Source: Tetrahymena elliotti 4EA (Eukaryota > Ciliophora > Oligohymenophorea > Hymenostomatida > Tetrahymenidae). Taken from it: a DNA stretch of 64,000 bases. Made by a program: the position numbers and the translations under genes. Positions 38,200 to 51,181 of the stretch are shown piece after piece; positions within the stretch are counted from its first letter, which is position 1, and every line of letters starts with the position of its first letter. The DNA lies in assembly GCA_000231825.2 (NCBI GenBank), contig AFXF02001781.1, positions 186,001-250,000 of the forward strand. Direction: 5' to 3'. A model generated the notes under the pieces. It saw only the letters and a program-made list of their open reading frames with translations, was not told where the DNA came from and made no database searches.

Positions 38200-38572
38200 A
38201 AATTTATCTTTTACAAAAAAATAAGGGTCATAAACCTAAAGAATAAATGAAAAATTTAATAGAAGAATAATAGGTAGAAGCAAATCAAATTAAATACCAA
38301 AAATAAGCAATAAAAAAGTCAATGAAATGAAGCAATGAAAAATGAAGAAACTAAAAATATTGATTGAGTGATTCTTAAATTAATTGAAATAAAAGCTCTT
38401 TCAAAAAATAATAAATTTTTAAATTCGAAATATTTAAAAAAAATTAAATTAAATTGTGATTACTTTATATGAATAAATGAATGACTGAATGAATATTAAT
38501 ATTAATATTACTATAAATATTTTATTATTAATTTTTTTTTTCATTTCTTTCAAAATAAACTTTTTATTTTTA
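38200..38572. other. Convergent spacer
   Basis: Short AT-rich region between convergent genes; nothing recognised beyond 3' UTR sequence. Confidence 0.5.
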
Positions 38573-40888
38573 TCAATTATGGCTAATGGTTAGTTTAAAT
38601 AATTAAATTCTACGATCATCATTTCCTATAGAAAATAGTCTATAATCTTATGAGCCACCTGAGTGGGTGGTTTATGAATCTTTTTATGGAGGTTTATAAA
38701 TAGTTGATATTAACTTAGTTCCATCTGTGTTCCAATGCTTCTTTTTATCGTTAGCTAGAACATATGAGGTATTAGTAACTTGTTGGCCTGATTAGATATC
38801 TGTTACAATTATTTTACCATCCCAGGATGTACTTACGAATGAGAGTTCAACTCCTGGAACAATATATTTGGATGTTGTTGGAGAAAAATAATTATGAGGG
38901 ATTTATATTTCTATAGGATTTATAGAAAAAACTCTATTCTTATGGGAGTCAAATTTTTTAAGGATTTAAGATGTCTAAAGGTCTACCAAGGAAATTAAGC
39001 CACTATGGGAACCACATAGAACTAAATTACAGGCTTTTTAGAATAATGAAATACATGTTACTTGGTTAACTTATGCGACATTCTTCACTAAACCTTTGAA
39101 TTTGAAATTCTTAAAAAAGCTTCTATCAGAATACTGAGCTTCAATTTCAAAGACAATAATTGCTGAGTCCTTATTACATCCAAGAACAACAAAATTATCA
39201 TTTGAATCCATAACTCTTGCATCTGTATTATAATTAAAAGTTACCAAAGCATTTGATGATTCGAAATTCCAGAACTTAAGCTTCTCATCATATGAGATTG
39301 TTGCAAAACCATTTTGCTTTGGCATTAAAGAAATTTAACGAACAGTTCTTTCATGCCCTTCAAATGTTCTTATTAATTAGGGTTAGGTGATATCTTAAGA
39401 AATATCATACATTTCAATAGTAGGATGGCTCATACCACAAAGAAGATACTTTTTAGGCTCATAATATTTGAGACTCAAACATAAATCTTTTTAATCTACT
39501 GAAGCTCTTTCATGAAGCACTAAATTTGTAGGAGTAACTCCCCAAATTTTCAATTTAGAGTCATTGGATACACAAGCAAAAGTATTAGTATCAATAACAG
39601 CAATAGAATTAATTGCCATTTTGTGTGTTGTTTATCCAACTACTTCATTTTGCAATGAATATTTTACTAAATTTTGTGAGCTTACAGCATTGTCTTAATT
39701 ATTTTATGACTAATCAACACCAAATAGTATCACTTGATCAATGTTTATCTTTTTATCATCAAAGCATGGCTCAAAAATACTACTATTAGGTAAAGAAATT
39801 CCTGTACCTCTTAGTGAAGCCATCAATTTGTTACCTGTTTCTACCTTAAAATTTTTAGGAGCAAAATCAATATACTGTTCATTTGCAAATGGCTATTATA
39901 ATGCATCATAGATAGTCTTTTTTATTTTTTCAAGGAGCTCAGTGTTGTATGAAGAGATCTTACTTTCAGCTTCCTACTGTCTAAAAGTTGATATTTTTTC
40001 ATCTCCTAATTATAGATGGGGGTCAATAGTAAAACGATTTGTCTTAGCACGAATCTTTCTAGCAAAAGCATTTACTTACGTTAAATCATTGTAATTAAAA
40101 TTTTGAGTCAGAATATTTTTAAAATCTTTTAAAATTTCTTCTTGCTCCTTCCAAAGAACCTACTCTTGTTCTTAAATTTAGACAAGAAGACTCTTTAAAT
40201 CTTTAGTTCTATCAGAGGTATTTTGTTTAACTTTAGCAAAAAGGTTTTCTTTGATCAATTGGCAGTAAGCTTTAACATTTGATTCTATTTCATTAAAGTC
40301 ACTTTCAATCCTAGCATATAGTTCTTATTCTTTAGAGTCTAATTCATCTTTTAACTATATTATATCTTTCATCATTCTTCTTACTCTTTTGCTTTATGTT
40401 TCTCCACTTAAATTGTCAATTTTAGAAGGTAAATACTATTCAAGAGGCTTAAACAAACTTTTGTGTAATCTTGTGTGATTTTCATCTTCTAGCAAACATT
40501 AGGAACAATAAAGAATCTTATTTTGTTCACAATTTTCAGAGCTACAGATATGATCATATTAACGAATTTTGTGAATACTACAATCTAAGCAGCAAAATTT
40601 CTTTAATAAATCTTAAATTTCCTTTCCTGGGGTTTGCTAGAAGTAGTATGCACTATCTGTTGTTTAATCTAAGGTATTAGTCCTATTTAAATCATTGTAG
40701 CCATCCTAAAAACCCTTAGTTGGAGAAGCTGATGTATCTAAAAGTTCTTTCATCAGCAAAACCTATTCATGAGGATAAAGCTTTTACTTTATTTCTTCAA
40801 AGAACTGCTTTGTTCCACTTAAAGTATTGTTACCACTAAATGATTACTATTACTTGTATGACTTTACTGGGCTATTTGTTTACGACAT
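38573..40888 (-). CDS. Zinc-finger, coiled-coil and WD40-repeat protein (771 aa)
   Basis: One intronless frame of 772 codons from the ATG at 40888 to TGA. Residues about 99-142 are a Cys/His-rich B-box-like cluster: CCLDC, then HICSSENC, YCSQC and HTRLH, giving enough ligands for two zinc ions. Residues about 150-290 form a charged coiled coil. From about 380 to the end come WD40-type repeats (INSIAVIDTNTFACVSNDSKLKIW, shortened here as SNDSKLKIW; ERTVRQISL; FATISYDEKLKFW; SFVSTSWDGKIIVTD; ending FSIGNDDRRIQLF), probably one seven-bladed propeller. The zinc/coil/propeller order is like TRIM-type scaffolds, but no RING finger is present, so ubiquitin ligase activity is not indicated. A scaffolding role is the safe inference. 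Confidence 0.88.
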
Positions 40889-42455
40889 GTTTTACCTATT
40901 TTTTTTTAAAGCTTTTCTATAAGAATGAAAAAATTTAGTTGTTTGAAGTGTTATAAAATAATAATAATTAGTTGAAAAATTTACCCCAAATTGATTGATA
41001 ATTAGATAGATATTTTGCAAAAGCAAAATCATAAATCTAAATTAATTAACCAATATAAACCTTCAAATATCTAAATAACATTCGTTTTATACTTTTACTT
41101 TACAAGCAATCCTTAGCCATTGATTTTAATATTCAATAAACAAAAAATTAATAATTTTTGTTGTTAAATTTATTTGTGTAAAATACAAAAAACAAAATCA
41201 ATTTATAATAAGCATATTGAATTCAATTCTACAATTTTTTATAATTGAGTTTTGTATTCAAACTTAAGTTATTTTTACAATTTTTTCAGCCACAAAAATA
41301 AAAAGAAAACTGAGAAATTTTACTTAATGATAATATTGAAAAATGAATGGGATTAGATACTTAAAACCTTTGAAAAAAAAATCTAAATTTTATCATTTAA
41401 TTTATTTAATTAAAATTATTAAATATGAGTATAGTCAAAGCTTATTTATTATTTAAATATTTAAATATAATAATTTAACAATTTAACCTTGAAAATAACA
41501 TCCTAACTTTAAAAAAGAATCAAGATTCCACTATTCAGATTAAAATTATTGAAACAATATTAAAATACAAAGAAAGTAATATATGAAAAAGTTTTTTAGT
41601 ATTATAAATTATATTAGTGTAAGAAGATAGACTAATAATTTAATCTTTTATTTTGACTTATGAGTGTGTTCATTTATAATTTAAATTGTTTTATTTACAA
41701 AATATGCTATTAAATGAAAAATTATTTTCAAAGATTGAAATTGAAAATGGTGAGAAATTTGATTAAAATTGTGTTTTAATTTAAACAATGTATTTTTCTG
41801 GAATAGTTCCGTTTTCACCAATTTAATAAAAGAAAATTCTCATCCTCCTAATTAAAAATAAAGTCGAAAATAATACATGAATAATAATATATATTGCATG
41901 AAGTTTTAGTCATTTTAGATATTTTAAAATTAAATAAATTTATTTGAAATAAAAATAAAAAAGTAAAATTCTCAATAATTAACATGTTAAAGTCTTTATT
42001 AATTTGTGGTTTAACATTTTAAGGTTTTATAAAGAAAAAATAGATTTTAAAACTAGGTATAAAAACAAAAATTAATTTAAATTAAAAACAGTAAGTTGTA
42101 AGTAAAAATATATCTATGTTGCTAATAAAAATAAAGAAGATTTCAAATCTATTTTTAATTTAAATAATTAATTTTTTTTTTCCAAAACTTTCTATTTTGA
42201 TCTTCAATAATAAAAGAAATTTTCTAAACTTCTTTATTATTTTAGCTGAGTGAGTGTGATAGAAAGTTTTTCTATTTCTAAAGGATTTAACAAAATTATT
42301 CATTTGAGTAGTTTTTGAACTAAAATGGCATGCATATAAATATATAAATTGAGTATAATTTTTTAATTATTAGTAATAATGGTAAATTTGTTAATTTTTT
42401 TTTTTGAAATATTGAAAATTGTTATGGTTGTCTGTCTAAATGAGTTATTATGATT
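40889..42455. other. AT-rich spacer
   Basis: About 1.6 kb without a convincing reading frame on either strand. It includes the promoter of the WD40 gene and the 3' flank of the rhomboid-like gene. Confidence 0.5.
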
Positions 42456-43266
42456 TCAGATAATATTGATAACTAACTCTCTTTTCTGATATTATTTTTA
42501 AGGAACGAATTGTTGTATAAAATAAAGCATTATTCCTGTTAAAAATCCTGTAACTTCTATTACACCTTTGCTTTTAAAATCATTACTCTATTGGCTTATA
42601 CATATTAAAACTGATACAAGACACTCAAACCAAGCAGGAATGTTAGCACCTCCAATTTATCTATTATAATTTGATAACAGCATAGCTGTATAACCTGCTA
42701 GAGCTGTATAGCCAGCATTTGATCCATTAAAACTTGATTAGTCTTTATTTTTCTTTTATTGCCAATATAGGACTAAACCTCCTATCAAAGCTCCAGCCAA
42801 ATATATCAAAAACATTTTTTTAATTCCCAATAATTTACTAATAGTATCACTGTATCCGTAGAATAAAAGTGTATTTGATACTATTTATAAATATAGAAAT
42901 TTTGTTAATTTATTTAAAATGGAAAAAAATTTAAATTTTACATAAATGAGGAAGTGATACATGAGAAAATGCATGTGTTATTAAATTGATAAATCTATTT
43001 TCATTTAAATTTCTTATGTTCAATGAAAAGAATTTTCTGAAATTTTGAGGTGAAATAGTTTGTTTATGTTTAAGATAGTGAATCAATAAATTGATTGAAG
43101 CCAAAATAATAGGACCATATTTTTTGTTTTTAGCTATATTCATAGGATTAAAAATCTTTAATTTATGAATAATTTTGCTTAAGGCTGATGGCTAAATAGT
43201 TTAATAAGTAGAAATTAGCTCTCTCATTAAATTTTAAGCCAAATCTGCCTAAATTTCAGTATTCAT
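42456..43266 (-). CDS. Rhomboid-family membrane protein, predicted inactive (249 aa)
   Basis: Two exons (42942-43266 and 42456-42880; 61-nt intron) give 250 codons. The fold is recognised from HAFSHVSLPHLLSN, FLIYLAGALIGGL and GFLTGIM, and at least five hydrophobic segments are visible. Rhomboids are intramembrane serine proteases with a Ser-His dyad. The oxyanion-hole pair H107-x3-N111 is kept. The nucleophile motif, normally G-(A/S)-S-(A/G)-G, reads GSNAG (161-165), placing Asn163 at the Ser position. The usual H-x-x-G of the last helix reads EVTG, placing Glu217 at the His position. Family membership is well supported; loss of activity is inference from alignment by eye. Inactive rhomboids (iRhoms, derlins) work in protein trafficking and ER-associated degradation. 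Confidence 0.8.
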
Positions 43267-44566
43267 TTACTTAAATTCTATCTGTAATTAGTTAGTCAAA
43301 TATTTAGTTAGTTATTTTTATTATTTTGTTTATATTCTTTTCTTCTAAATTATCTTTTTAAATTGATTGTTTTTACTAATTAGCATAATATTCCCTATTT
43401 CATCAAATACCAATATCTATTATTTATTCTGTGATAAGAATAACTTCAGATATACGCATTGAATGATGAATACATGAAATTTAAATTAATTAGACTAAAG
43501 ATAATTTTGTTGCTATTAAAGAAATACCCATAAGAAGCAAGCATATTATCAACATTTTTCTGGTACATATGAATTTCAAATTTACATGAGTTACTATTTT
43601 TATCCTTGCAGTCAATAATTTTAAGTTTTTTTTTGTATTAAGTGAAGCATAATTTTTATAATAAGAATAAATAGTCTCTTGTCCACTCACAATTAATTAT
43701 TTATAAATTTTAGTTAGTTATAATCTATTTATAATAAGTTACTTTTCATTTTTAATTTTATCTTTATAATTTATTTACTTTTTTTAAAAAGTGTACTTAA
43801 TAAAAAATAGATTAAAAAGCTTTGTATTTTGATAAGAATCATAAAATATTACAAAGAAATAAATAAATAAACATGTTTAATTTACCTTAAATTTTAAATT
43901 TTGCTTAGCAAGACTTATTGAAAGTGTAAAAGAAATAATCCTGCCACATAAAAATTTAATTTAAATATGAATTAATATTTTAACATTTATAATATTCCTT
44001 CTTTTCATATACTAAAAAAAGATTGAATTTTAATCAGGAACAAGCAGAAAGAATAACAAAATAAAGCTTGAATTTCTTTAAATAAAACTTTTCACTAACT
44101 TAAATTAAAATAAATAACTTTAATTCAATACTAAATTATTTAAGTATTTTATAATTAATAAAAGTTTATCATTATTGTTAAATGGAAGATATTAATTTTC
44201 AATTTTTCCAAAAAAATATGTTATTTTGTGAAAATTAATTAAAAATTACTGATAAATGAAATTTATTATTTTTAAATGGATGGAATTTTTATTGAAATAA
44301 AAAATATTTTTTTAATAATGCAAAATGTTTATCAAAAATACATAATTTTAAATAATTTTTTATCCAGTTTTATATTTTGATGTTATATTTATCAAAATTT
44401 ACAGAAAAGTTTATGATCATTAAATTTTTTAACAAATATTAAATCTTCTTTTTTAATTTTTTGCTTATTTTTAGGGAATCTGAAAGTTATAAAATATAGA
44501 AAATTCAAGGCTTTGCATACAAATATTAAATAAAAGCCTGAGAGAAATGACGACTTTATTCAATGA
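43267..44566. other. Divergent spacer with possible coding remnant
   Basis: AT-rich spacer between divergent genes. On the minus strand about 43460-43640 a short frame looks somewhat coding (MYQKNVDNMLASYGYFF), but it has no start codon or exon partners. The rest shows nothing. Confidence 0.4.
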
Positions 44567-47500
44567 ATGCTAGTATATTTGAAGTTTAATTTTTTAGATA
44601 TAATAATATGATAGATTAATTTCATAGCTTAATTTTCATTAATATGTAGATCATGCAAGATGAAATTTGAATCTTCAGACTAACTTTAGAATCATTTAAA
44701 AAAGGTTTGATTTTAATAAATTTTCATTTTAAATTAATTTAAAATAGAGGCTTTTCTTTAATATATTTTATTTTTAGTATTGTTAAGGTAGTGATTATGC
44801 TGATTTGTAGAAATTGGAAGAGAAGTATTAATAAGAAATAAGGAATTTAAAATAAACCAAAGGAGCTATAAAAGGAGAGGATTATTAGTAATTTTTGACA
44901 AAATAATCTGACAAAGATAAATTAAGACTATAAAATGAGAATATGATGAGTATTTAGGATTTAAAAGAAAAGCTTAAGGAATAAGATTTGGAGTTCAAAA
45001 AATTAGAAAGGCAGGATATGCGAAAATAAGATGATCTTTTAGATTAAGAGCTAAACAAATTAAAAGAAGAGCGTATGAAAATTAGATTAAAAAAAAAAGA
45101 AGACGAAAATGTTTTGTAAGAACTTCTTTATGAGCTTGAAATGAAAAAGGAAAAAGAGATTAGGGCTAGAATAGAAAAAGATTCTATAAGAAGAGCTCTA
45201 GTTGATTTAGAAAAAGCAAAACTTACAGCAGTTGGGCAAGAAAAGAAAAGGGAACTTGAAAAATTAGTATAAGAAAGAGAAGCTCTAAGGTTAAAAGAGT
45301 AAGAATTAGTGGGTGATATTGAAAATTTAGAATCTAACTCCAAAAATTTAGATATTATGAGATAAGAGGAACTTTAAAGAATGTAGAAGGTAAATAATTG
45401 TTAAACTATTATTTATAGTTTGGAATAATTAGATTATATATAATTATTATTTATGTTTGTTTAGGTTGTTGATGGCTTGCAGTTTAATAAAAAAGAGAAT
45501 AATAAAGTCAATGAAAAAATGATAGAGGAGAAGGCAGATAGAATGGCATAACTTAAATTAAGAAGGGAATAGCTTGAAAATGAAAGAGCTAGAATCATGA
45601 ATAATTTAGAAAAAATTAAATAAGGGGACATAAAAGGAGTAGTTGGGGCAAACAATCTTAATTTAGGTCTGACAACAGCTAAGAATATTTTAGGAGATAT
45701 GAGAGATTTAGGAAACTTTAATGTTCCAGGAATGAGAGAAAAAGTAAGAGCCGAGGAGGAACGTATAAGATAAATGAAGAACGATAATTTAGGTATGTAT
45801 AAGAGAGAAATGATGCCATACGATGGTGATGAAATTTATAGTATTTTCTTTTTAATATATTCTTAACATAGTTTTTATTTGTTTTTATTATTCTATTTAG
45901 ATAAGTAAAATCCTGATGGGAACTTTCCAAACAGAGTAAAAGATTACTACAATAATTATTAGGGAAAAGTTAATAATGATCCTATGAGATTGAATGCATT
46001 TAGAGAAAATGTAGAGAAAATAGCAAGTAATATTTTTTAATTAATCATGCATAATTAACAAATATTTATTTTGTAAAGACAACCCAAAAAATGACATTTC
46101 TATGTATGCTGATAATAAATTAAATGAATTAAATGTTATCAAAAACGACTACCTTTAAGCTGGAGGAAACGATCCTAAATTTATTGAAAATATGAATAAT
46201 TTATAGAATATATACAAAAATGCTATCAATAATAATCCTCAAAATGAAATTACACCTACTGTTAAACCTGGATCAGCAGCTATTATGAAATTTTAAAATC
46301 CACCTCCTCCAATGATGATGGTAAATGATCCATTTGCAAATGCTTAGATGCTGAATTAGGTTATGAATGCAAGGCCAGGCACTATGCCTCAATTTAATAT
46401 GAATATATCTTAAGTTAGCACATAACCATAAGACTCTATTGATATGATGATAAATATGAAATAATAAGAAAATGAAAGGCTTAAATAATAAATAAACATG
46501 TTTAAATCTGGAAATCAGAGCTCTTTATTACCTGCAAAACCTGCCTTACTAAATTAGACTAGTTAAAGTGAGAGCTAATTACCAAATCCTTTTTCAATAT
46601 TTACTCCTAACAATGAGTTTTTTTTGCACAACGAAGTAAGATCAGTTGATTTAGATAAAGAAGAAAGAAGTTTGATTAATTTGACATAGTAAGAAGTTGA
46701 TGCTCTTAGGATTTTGTCTAGAATTCCCGTAGGTACAGAACTTTACAGGTAAAAAAAGAGAGTTTCTTTATTTGTATTTAGATTTTAATTTGATAAAATA
46801 TCAGATTCAAAATGGAGCAGTATAAACAAATATCTACTACCAGAGCTGAAATTGAAAAGATTGTTTAAGAATAGAGAATTGCTAAATTGAGAAGAAAGTT
46901 TGAATAAGAGAGAAAATATTTAGATAGAAGATTTGATAATTAAAGGTGAGTTTTCTGAAATATTATTCTTCTAAATTTCATTTAATTGTTTAAATAAAAA
47001 GATGGATAGATGATTAAAGAAGATGGATTTTAGCAGCCAGAATTAGAAAGGAAGGTGAATAAATGGTGCCTAATAAAGATTATGATTCTAATCAAGGATT
47101 TATTGTTCACTGGGATTATAAGCTTGGTTTACCTTCAAGAATTCCTTTATCATAAGTTGTATTTGGTATTTACAATAGAAATGATACAGTTTATTAGGCT
47201 AAATTGGTAGATCCTCATGATACAGAAGTAGAAAGTGCTTAAACTGTTAGATGTATTGTTGGAGAATCAAATCAGATTTTTGATATTCCTGCAGATCCAG
47301 ATACACTTATGATCATGGAAGTCTAGTTTCCTTTTTCTAAAAATCTAGCTGATAATATAGGAAGAACAGACACTTTTGGTTGGACATAAGTTGACTTATT
47401 TGATTTTAAGAGATAGCTTAAGTAATTTAATAATAAATTTACTTTGTTTTTAATTTAATTTTTTGTAGGCGTGGCAAATTTAAATGTCCTTTGTATTATG

Positions 47501-50500
47501 GTCCAACTGATGTTAACATATCGATACCAGAAATTAAAAATTTAGAGCCTATTCCAGGAGCATGGATTTATTTCCGTATTGCTTATCCTAATGATGATGA
47601 GTATGGTAGAGTTGCTTCTTTATATCCTGACCATACTATGCATGAATATATAATTCCATAAATACATTTAAGAAATGCTTATGGAGCAAGATAAGATATT
47701 CTTGAGATAGAGTAAGAACCTGATCCTGTACCTATTCCAAATATATCTTACTAATAACCTCCTCCTAGGTAGTAATAACAAGATTTTCCATAAGAGGATG
47801 AACCTGATCCACCACCATAATTCTAAATTTATCAGCCACCTAGAGCTTCTTAAGCCTAGCTTCCTCCACCCGTAGAAGAGGATTTATAAGGAGGTTTAGC
47901 TGTTACAGTTGTAGCTGTAAATTAAAAATAACCCCAAAATCAATAGAAATATGTTAATTTTTATCAATTTAATAGGTTTTAAATCACGTTGCTCGTTCAC
48001 ATTGCAGAGTCGAAGTTACCTTATTAGAAAATACTGATCCTGTAAAAGATGAAAATGATTTAGTCTGTACTTTTAAAACATCAATTCATAATCCTCTTAC
48101 AAATAAAATAAAGCTAAATATTGCTCCAAGTTAAGTCATTGATAACTTATTATAAAATCCACATTTAGAAAATATGAATAACAAGGAATAGGGATAAGAT
48201 ATAAGATTTTAGGAGAGATATAAATTCTTTAGTCACATTCAAAGAATACAAAAAAAGAAAAAGAAAGATATATGGCTCCATGTTAAGCTACTAGAATTAC
48301 CAGAGCCTATAGAATTACAAGAAAGAGAGCTAGCCGATACAAGTATTAACTATGGTGGTCTAGATTATCAGTTGCTTGGTGAAAACTACTTTAAGGTAAT
48401 CGAAGATGGAAGAATCAAAGAAAGGGAACAAAGAATAAAAATGTACACCAAGATTCCCCAACTTCCACCAAATATTGATTATAGAGGTGCAAAGGAGATG
48501 TCAGCTAAAACACAAGTAGTTCTTAACTTAGAGAAAATTCTTTTCTATGAAAGGGATCTTAAAAAAGCAAGAGATGCTAAGAAAAAGAATAAAAAATTCG
48601 ACACTGAGTAAATTTTAAATTTTTATTAAAAAAGATAATTTTAAATATTTAAATTAAATGAAAAAATAGCATATCTTAATATATAATTAATACAACTCTC
48701 AAGGGAAAGGGCTAAAAAGGAAAAGAAAACTTAAATCCATTTATAGAAAACTTGGAAGTCCAATGGAATCCTGATGCATACACTAAAAATATGGGTGTAG
48801 ATATTTATGTCGATGGTATGAGATTTTTACCAGACAAGGTTACAATCACAAAAGTTTTAATTGATATTGTCAATAAAAATTTTGCAGAAGAATTTAAATA
48901 AGAATCTTGTTTACCAAGCGAAAATGATGATTCCACACAGTATATGCCTGAGTATGAATACAGAAGGGAATTAAGAAAGGAAGAAATAGATCGTACTAGC
49001 ATGCTTTTGTTCACAATCATAACATATGATACTACAAAAAAAATAACAAAAAGAGTTGGTTATTCAGCAATACCTCTTTTCATTAATTAATTTACAAATA
49101 AATAACCTGAAGAGAGTAATGAAGAAGTAAATCAATAATTTACCTTTGGCATTAAAAATTTATATTTTTATTTAATTCAAAGAATTGTTGTATATTTGAA
49201 GGTGCATACTTGCTTCCTATTTACTGCTAGGAATTTGATAGAACAAAAAGACCTTTTAACATGGAATATCTGTAAAATTTATTTTCTCATTTTCATATCT
49301 TTATAAATCCTTATTCATTTTAAAGCTAATCATTAGAAAGAATACCATGTGCTTCATTTAAGGTCAGAATTAGAAAAGCTGCTTTATCTGATGATGGTAA
49401 AAGATCTCTAAACAAGAAAGATTTCCCTGAAAAAGATTGGATTCGTAAGGGTATTGTTGAACCTAAGCCTAGTTATACTAGTGGAGTATATAATACTCAA
49501 TTTATATAGTTAACAGAGCCAGAAGTAGGACTGTTTGAATCTAGAAAAACTAGAATTGATTAAAAACTTACTGAATTAATTACTTTAATAGACAGAAATA
49601 TTGTAAAAATAATTCATTTGTAACCAACAATATTTTAATGTGATTTTAAATTATTTAGAAAAGAGCAGGTTTCAGATAATTCTTAGATGAAAAGCTTATA
49701 TATACTCGTGATGTGAAGGTTATTGATATGATGTATTTTGCTAAGTATGATTAAAAAGTAGGAATTAAATTTGCATTAGATGGATTGCATAAAGTACCTA
49801 ATTCGAAGTGGATATATGGAGCTCTTGTTTCTCTTAACCCACCTGGAGAATTCTATTCAGAAGGATAAGATTAAGGTATTTCAAACAATGTAAAATTAGT
49901 ATCCGATGTTAATCTTGTTTCTTATGCTGAGTCTCCTTAATTTAATTCAGAATTTATGTATTTTAGGAACCAACCATTTAACAGGTAAAGAATATTAAAA
50001 ATTTAAACAATAAATTTGAAATTAATTATTTTTAAATAGATATCTGTCAGTTATTGTTGATGTTAAAGCTGTTTAGTTAAGTAAAAATGATAAATAGACT
50101 TTTAGTGTAGGTTGGACAATGGTACCACTTTTCAGTCCAGACGGGTATGTTTTATCTGGAGCATTCTAACTACCACTTATAAAAGGAAAAGTTGATCCTG
50201 CTTTATTACAATAAATGGTAAAGAGAGATCCTTGGGAAATATTCTAAGAACAATTTAACAATACAAAGAGCTCAACAAAACTTTAAGAATTTACATCTAT
50301 TGTTGTCAGAGTTGTTGATGCATAAAGAGAAGTAAAAAATTTAGACAAAATAAATATTTATTTTTCACATTTAAAATAATAATTATAAAGGGACATTTCA
50401 AGAATTCTTATGATGTTGATATTTTCGATTACAGGTATTTGCCTTAATCAAAGATTAAATAATGGGCATACACAAATGCCTCAAAAAGAGATTTAGAAAA

Positions 50501-50639
50501 TTCAAGAAAAATTTATCAAAATTTCTCAGAATTTAAAGGTGTGCCAAATGTAATAGAAATGGAAAAATTTAATTAGGGTATAAAATTCGATATTGCTTCC
50601 AGCTTTGGATTGGATCAGTACTTAGAAATAACAAATTGA
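44567..50639 (+). CDS. Large coiled-coil protein resembling CCDC17 (about 1706 aa)
   Basis: Fourteen exons from 44778 to 50639 sum to 5115 nt with every phase matching. A short first exon (44567-44572, ATG CTA) is the best start found but is uncertain. Residues about 5-300 are a strong coiled coil (QKLEEKYQQEIRNLK; KRELEKLVQEREAL). A Pro/Asn/Met-rich linker follows. The second half contains repeated beta-rich modules with the pattern GFIVHWDYKLGLPSR, FGIYNRNDTVYQAK and FGWTQVDLFDFKRQL, and again EVQWNPDA, GVDIYVDGMRFLP and FSVGWTMVPLF. The order (coiled coil, then C2-like modules with a YD/WD-x-x-xGL signature) resembles CCDC17, a motile-cilium-associated protein of animals. That assignment is from memory of the motif and is tentative. 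A Pro/Gln-rich linker lies at about residues 900-960. Confidence 0.75.
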
Positions 50640-51181
50640 CTTACATGATTAAATAATTTTTAGATATTAATCATCAAATATTTTTTAATTATAAAATAAA
50701 CATAAATAAAAATACAAAAAATTTAACAATAATTTCAGATTAAAATTATTAAAATGCTGTATTTTTAGTCTAATTATGTATTTTTTAAAATGTAATGTAT
50801 CCATTCTCCAAATTCAAAATTATTTTTTTTGTAAAACTTCATTCTCAGACAAACAAATTTTATTAAACTTTACATTATTTACTTTTTTAATAATATTTGC
50901 TCAATTTTAAATCATTTACTTTTAAAAGAATAAATAAATATTATTCTTTATTTATTGTTTCTATAATTTCATGTTTTATTTTAATAAGTTTTCCAATTTA
51001 AAAATATATTTTAGACCTAAAAGAACTTAATCATCAATGGAATAAACTTAAGGTTTTAAAGGCCAATTTTTTGGTCTAATTTTTTGTAAAATATTTTATA
51101 TTTAATTTTTTTACTCAATAAGTAAATAAAAAATATATCAATAGGTAGTTTTTGATTTTAATAATTAAATAATTCATTTTT
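50640..51181. other. Convergent spacer
   Basis: AT-rich 3' flanks of two convergent genes; no further feature seen. Confidence 0.5.

Noticed and set aside
43460..43690. Possible small gene on the minus strand
   Set aside because: Part of it looks coding in one frame, but there is no ATG in that frame and no splice combination gives a complete protein. Noted as a possible remnant only.
47953..47975. 23-nt intron in the CCDC17-like gene
   Set aside because: A 59-nt intron (47917-47975) with a standard GTAAAT donor uses the same acceptor and gives a smoother protein.
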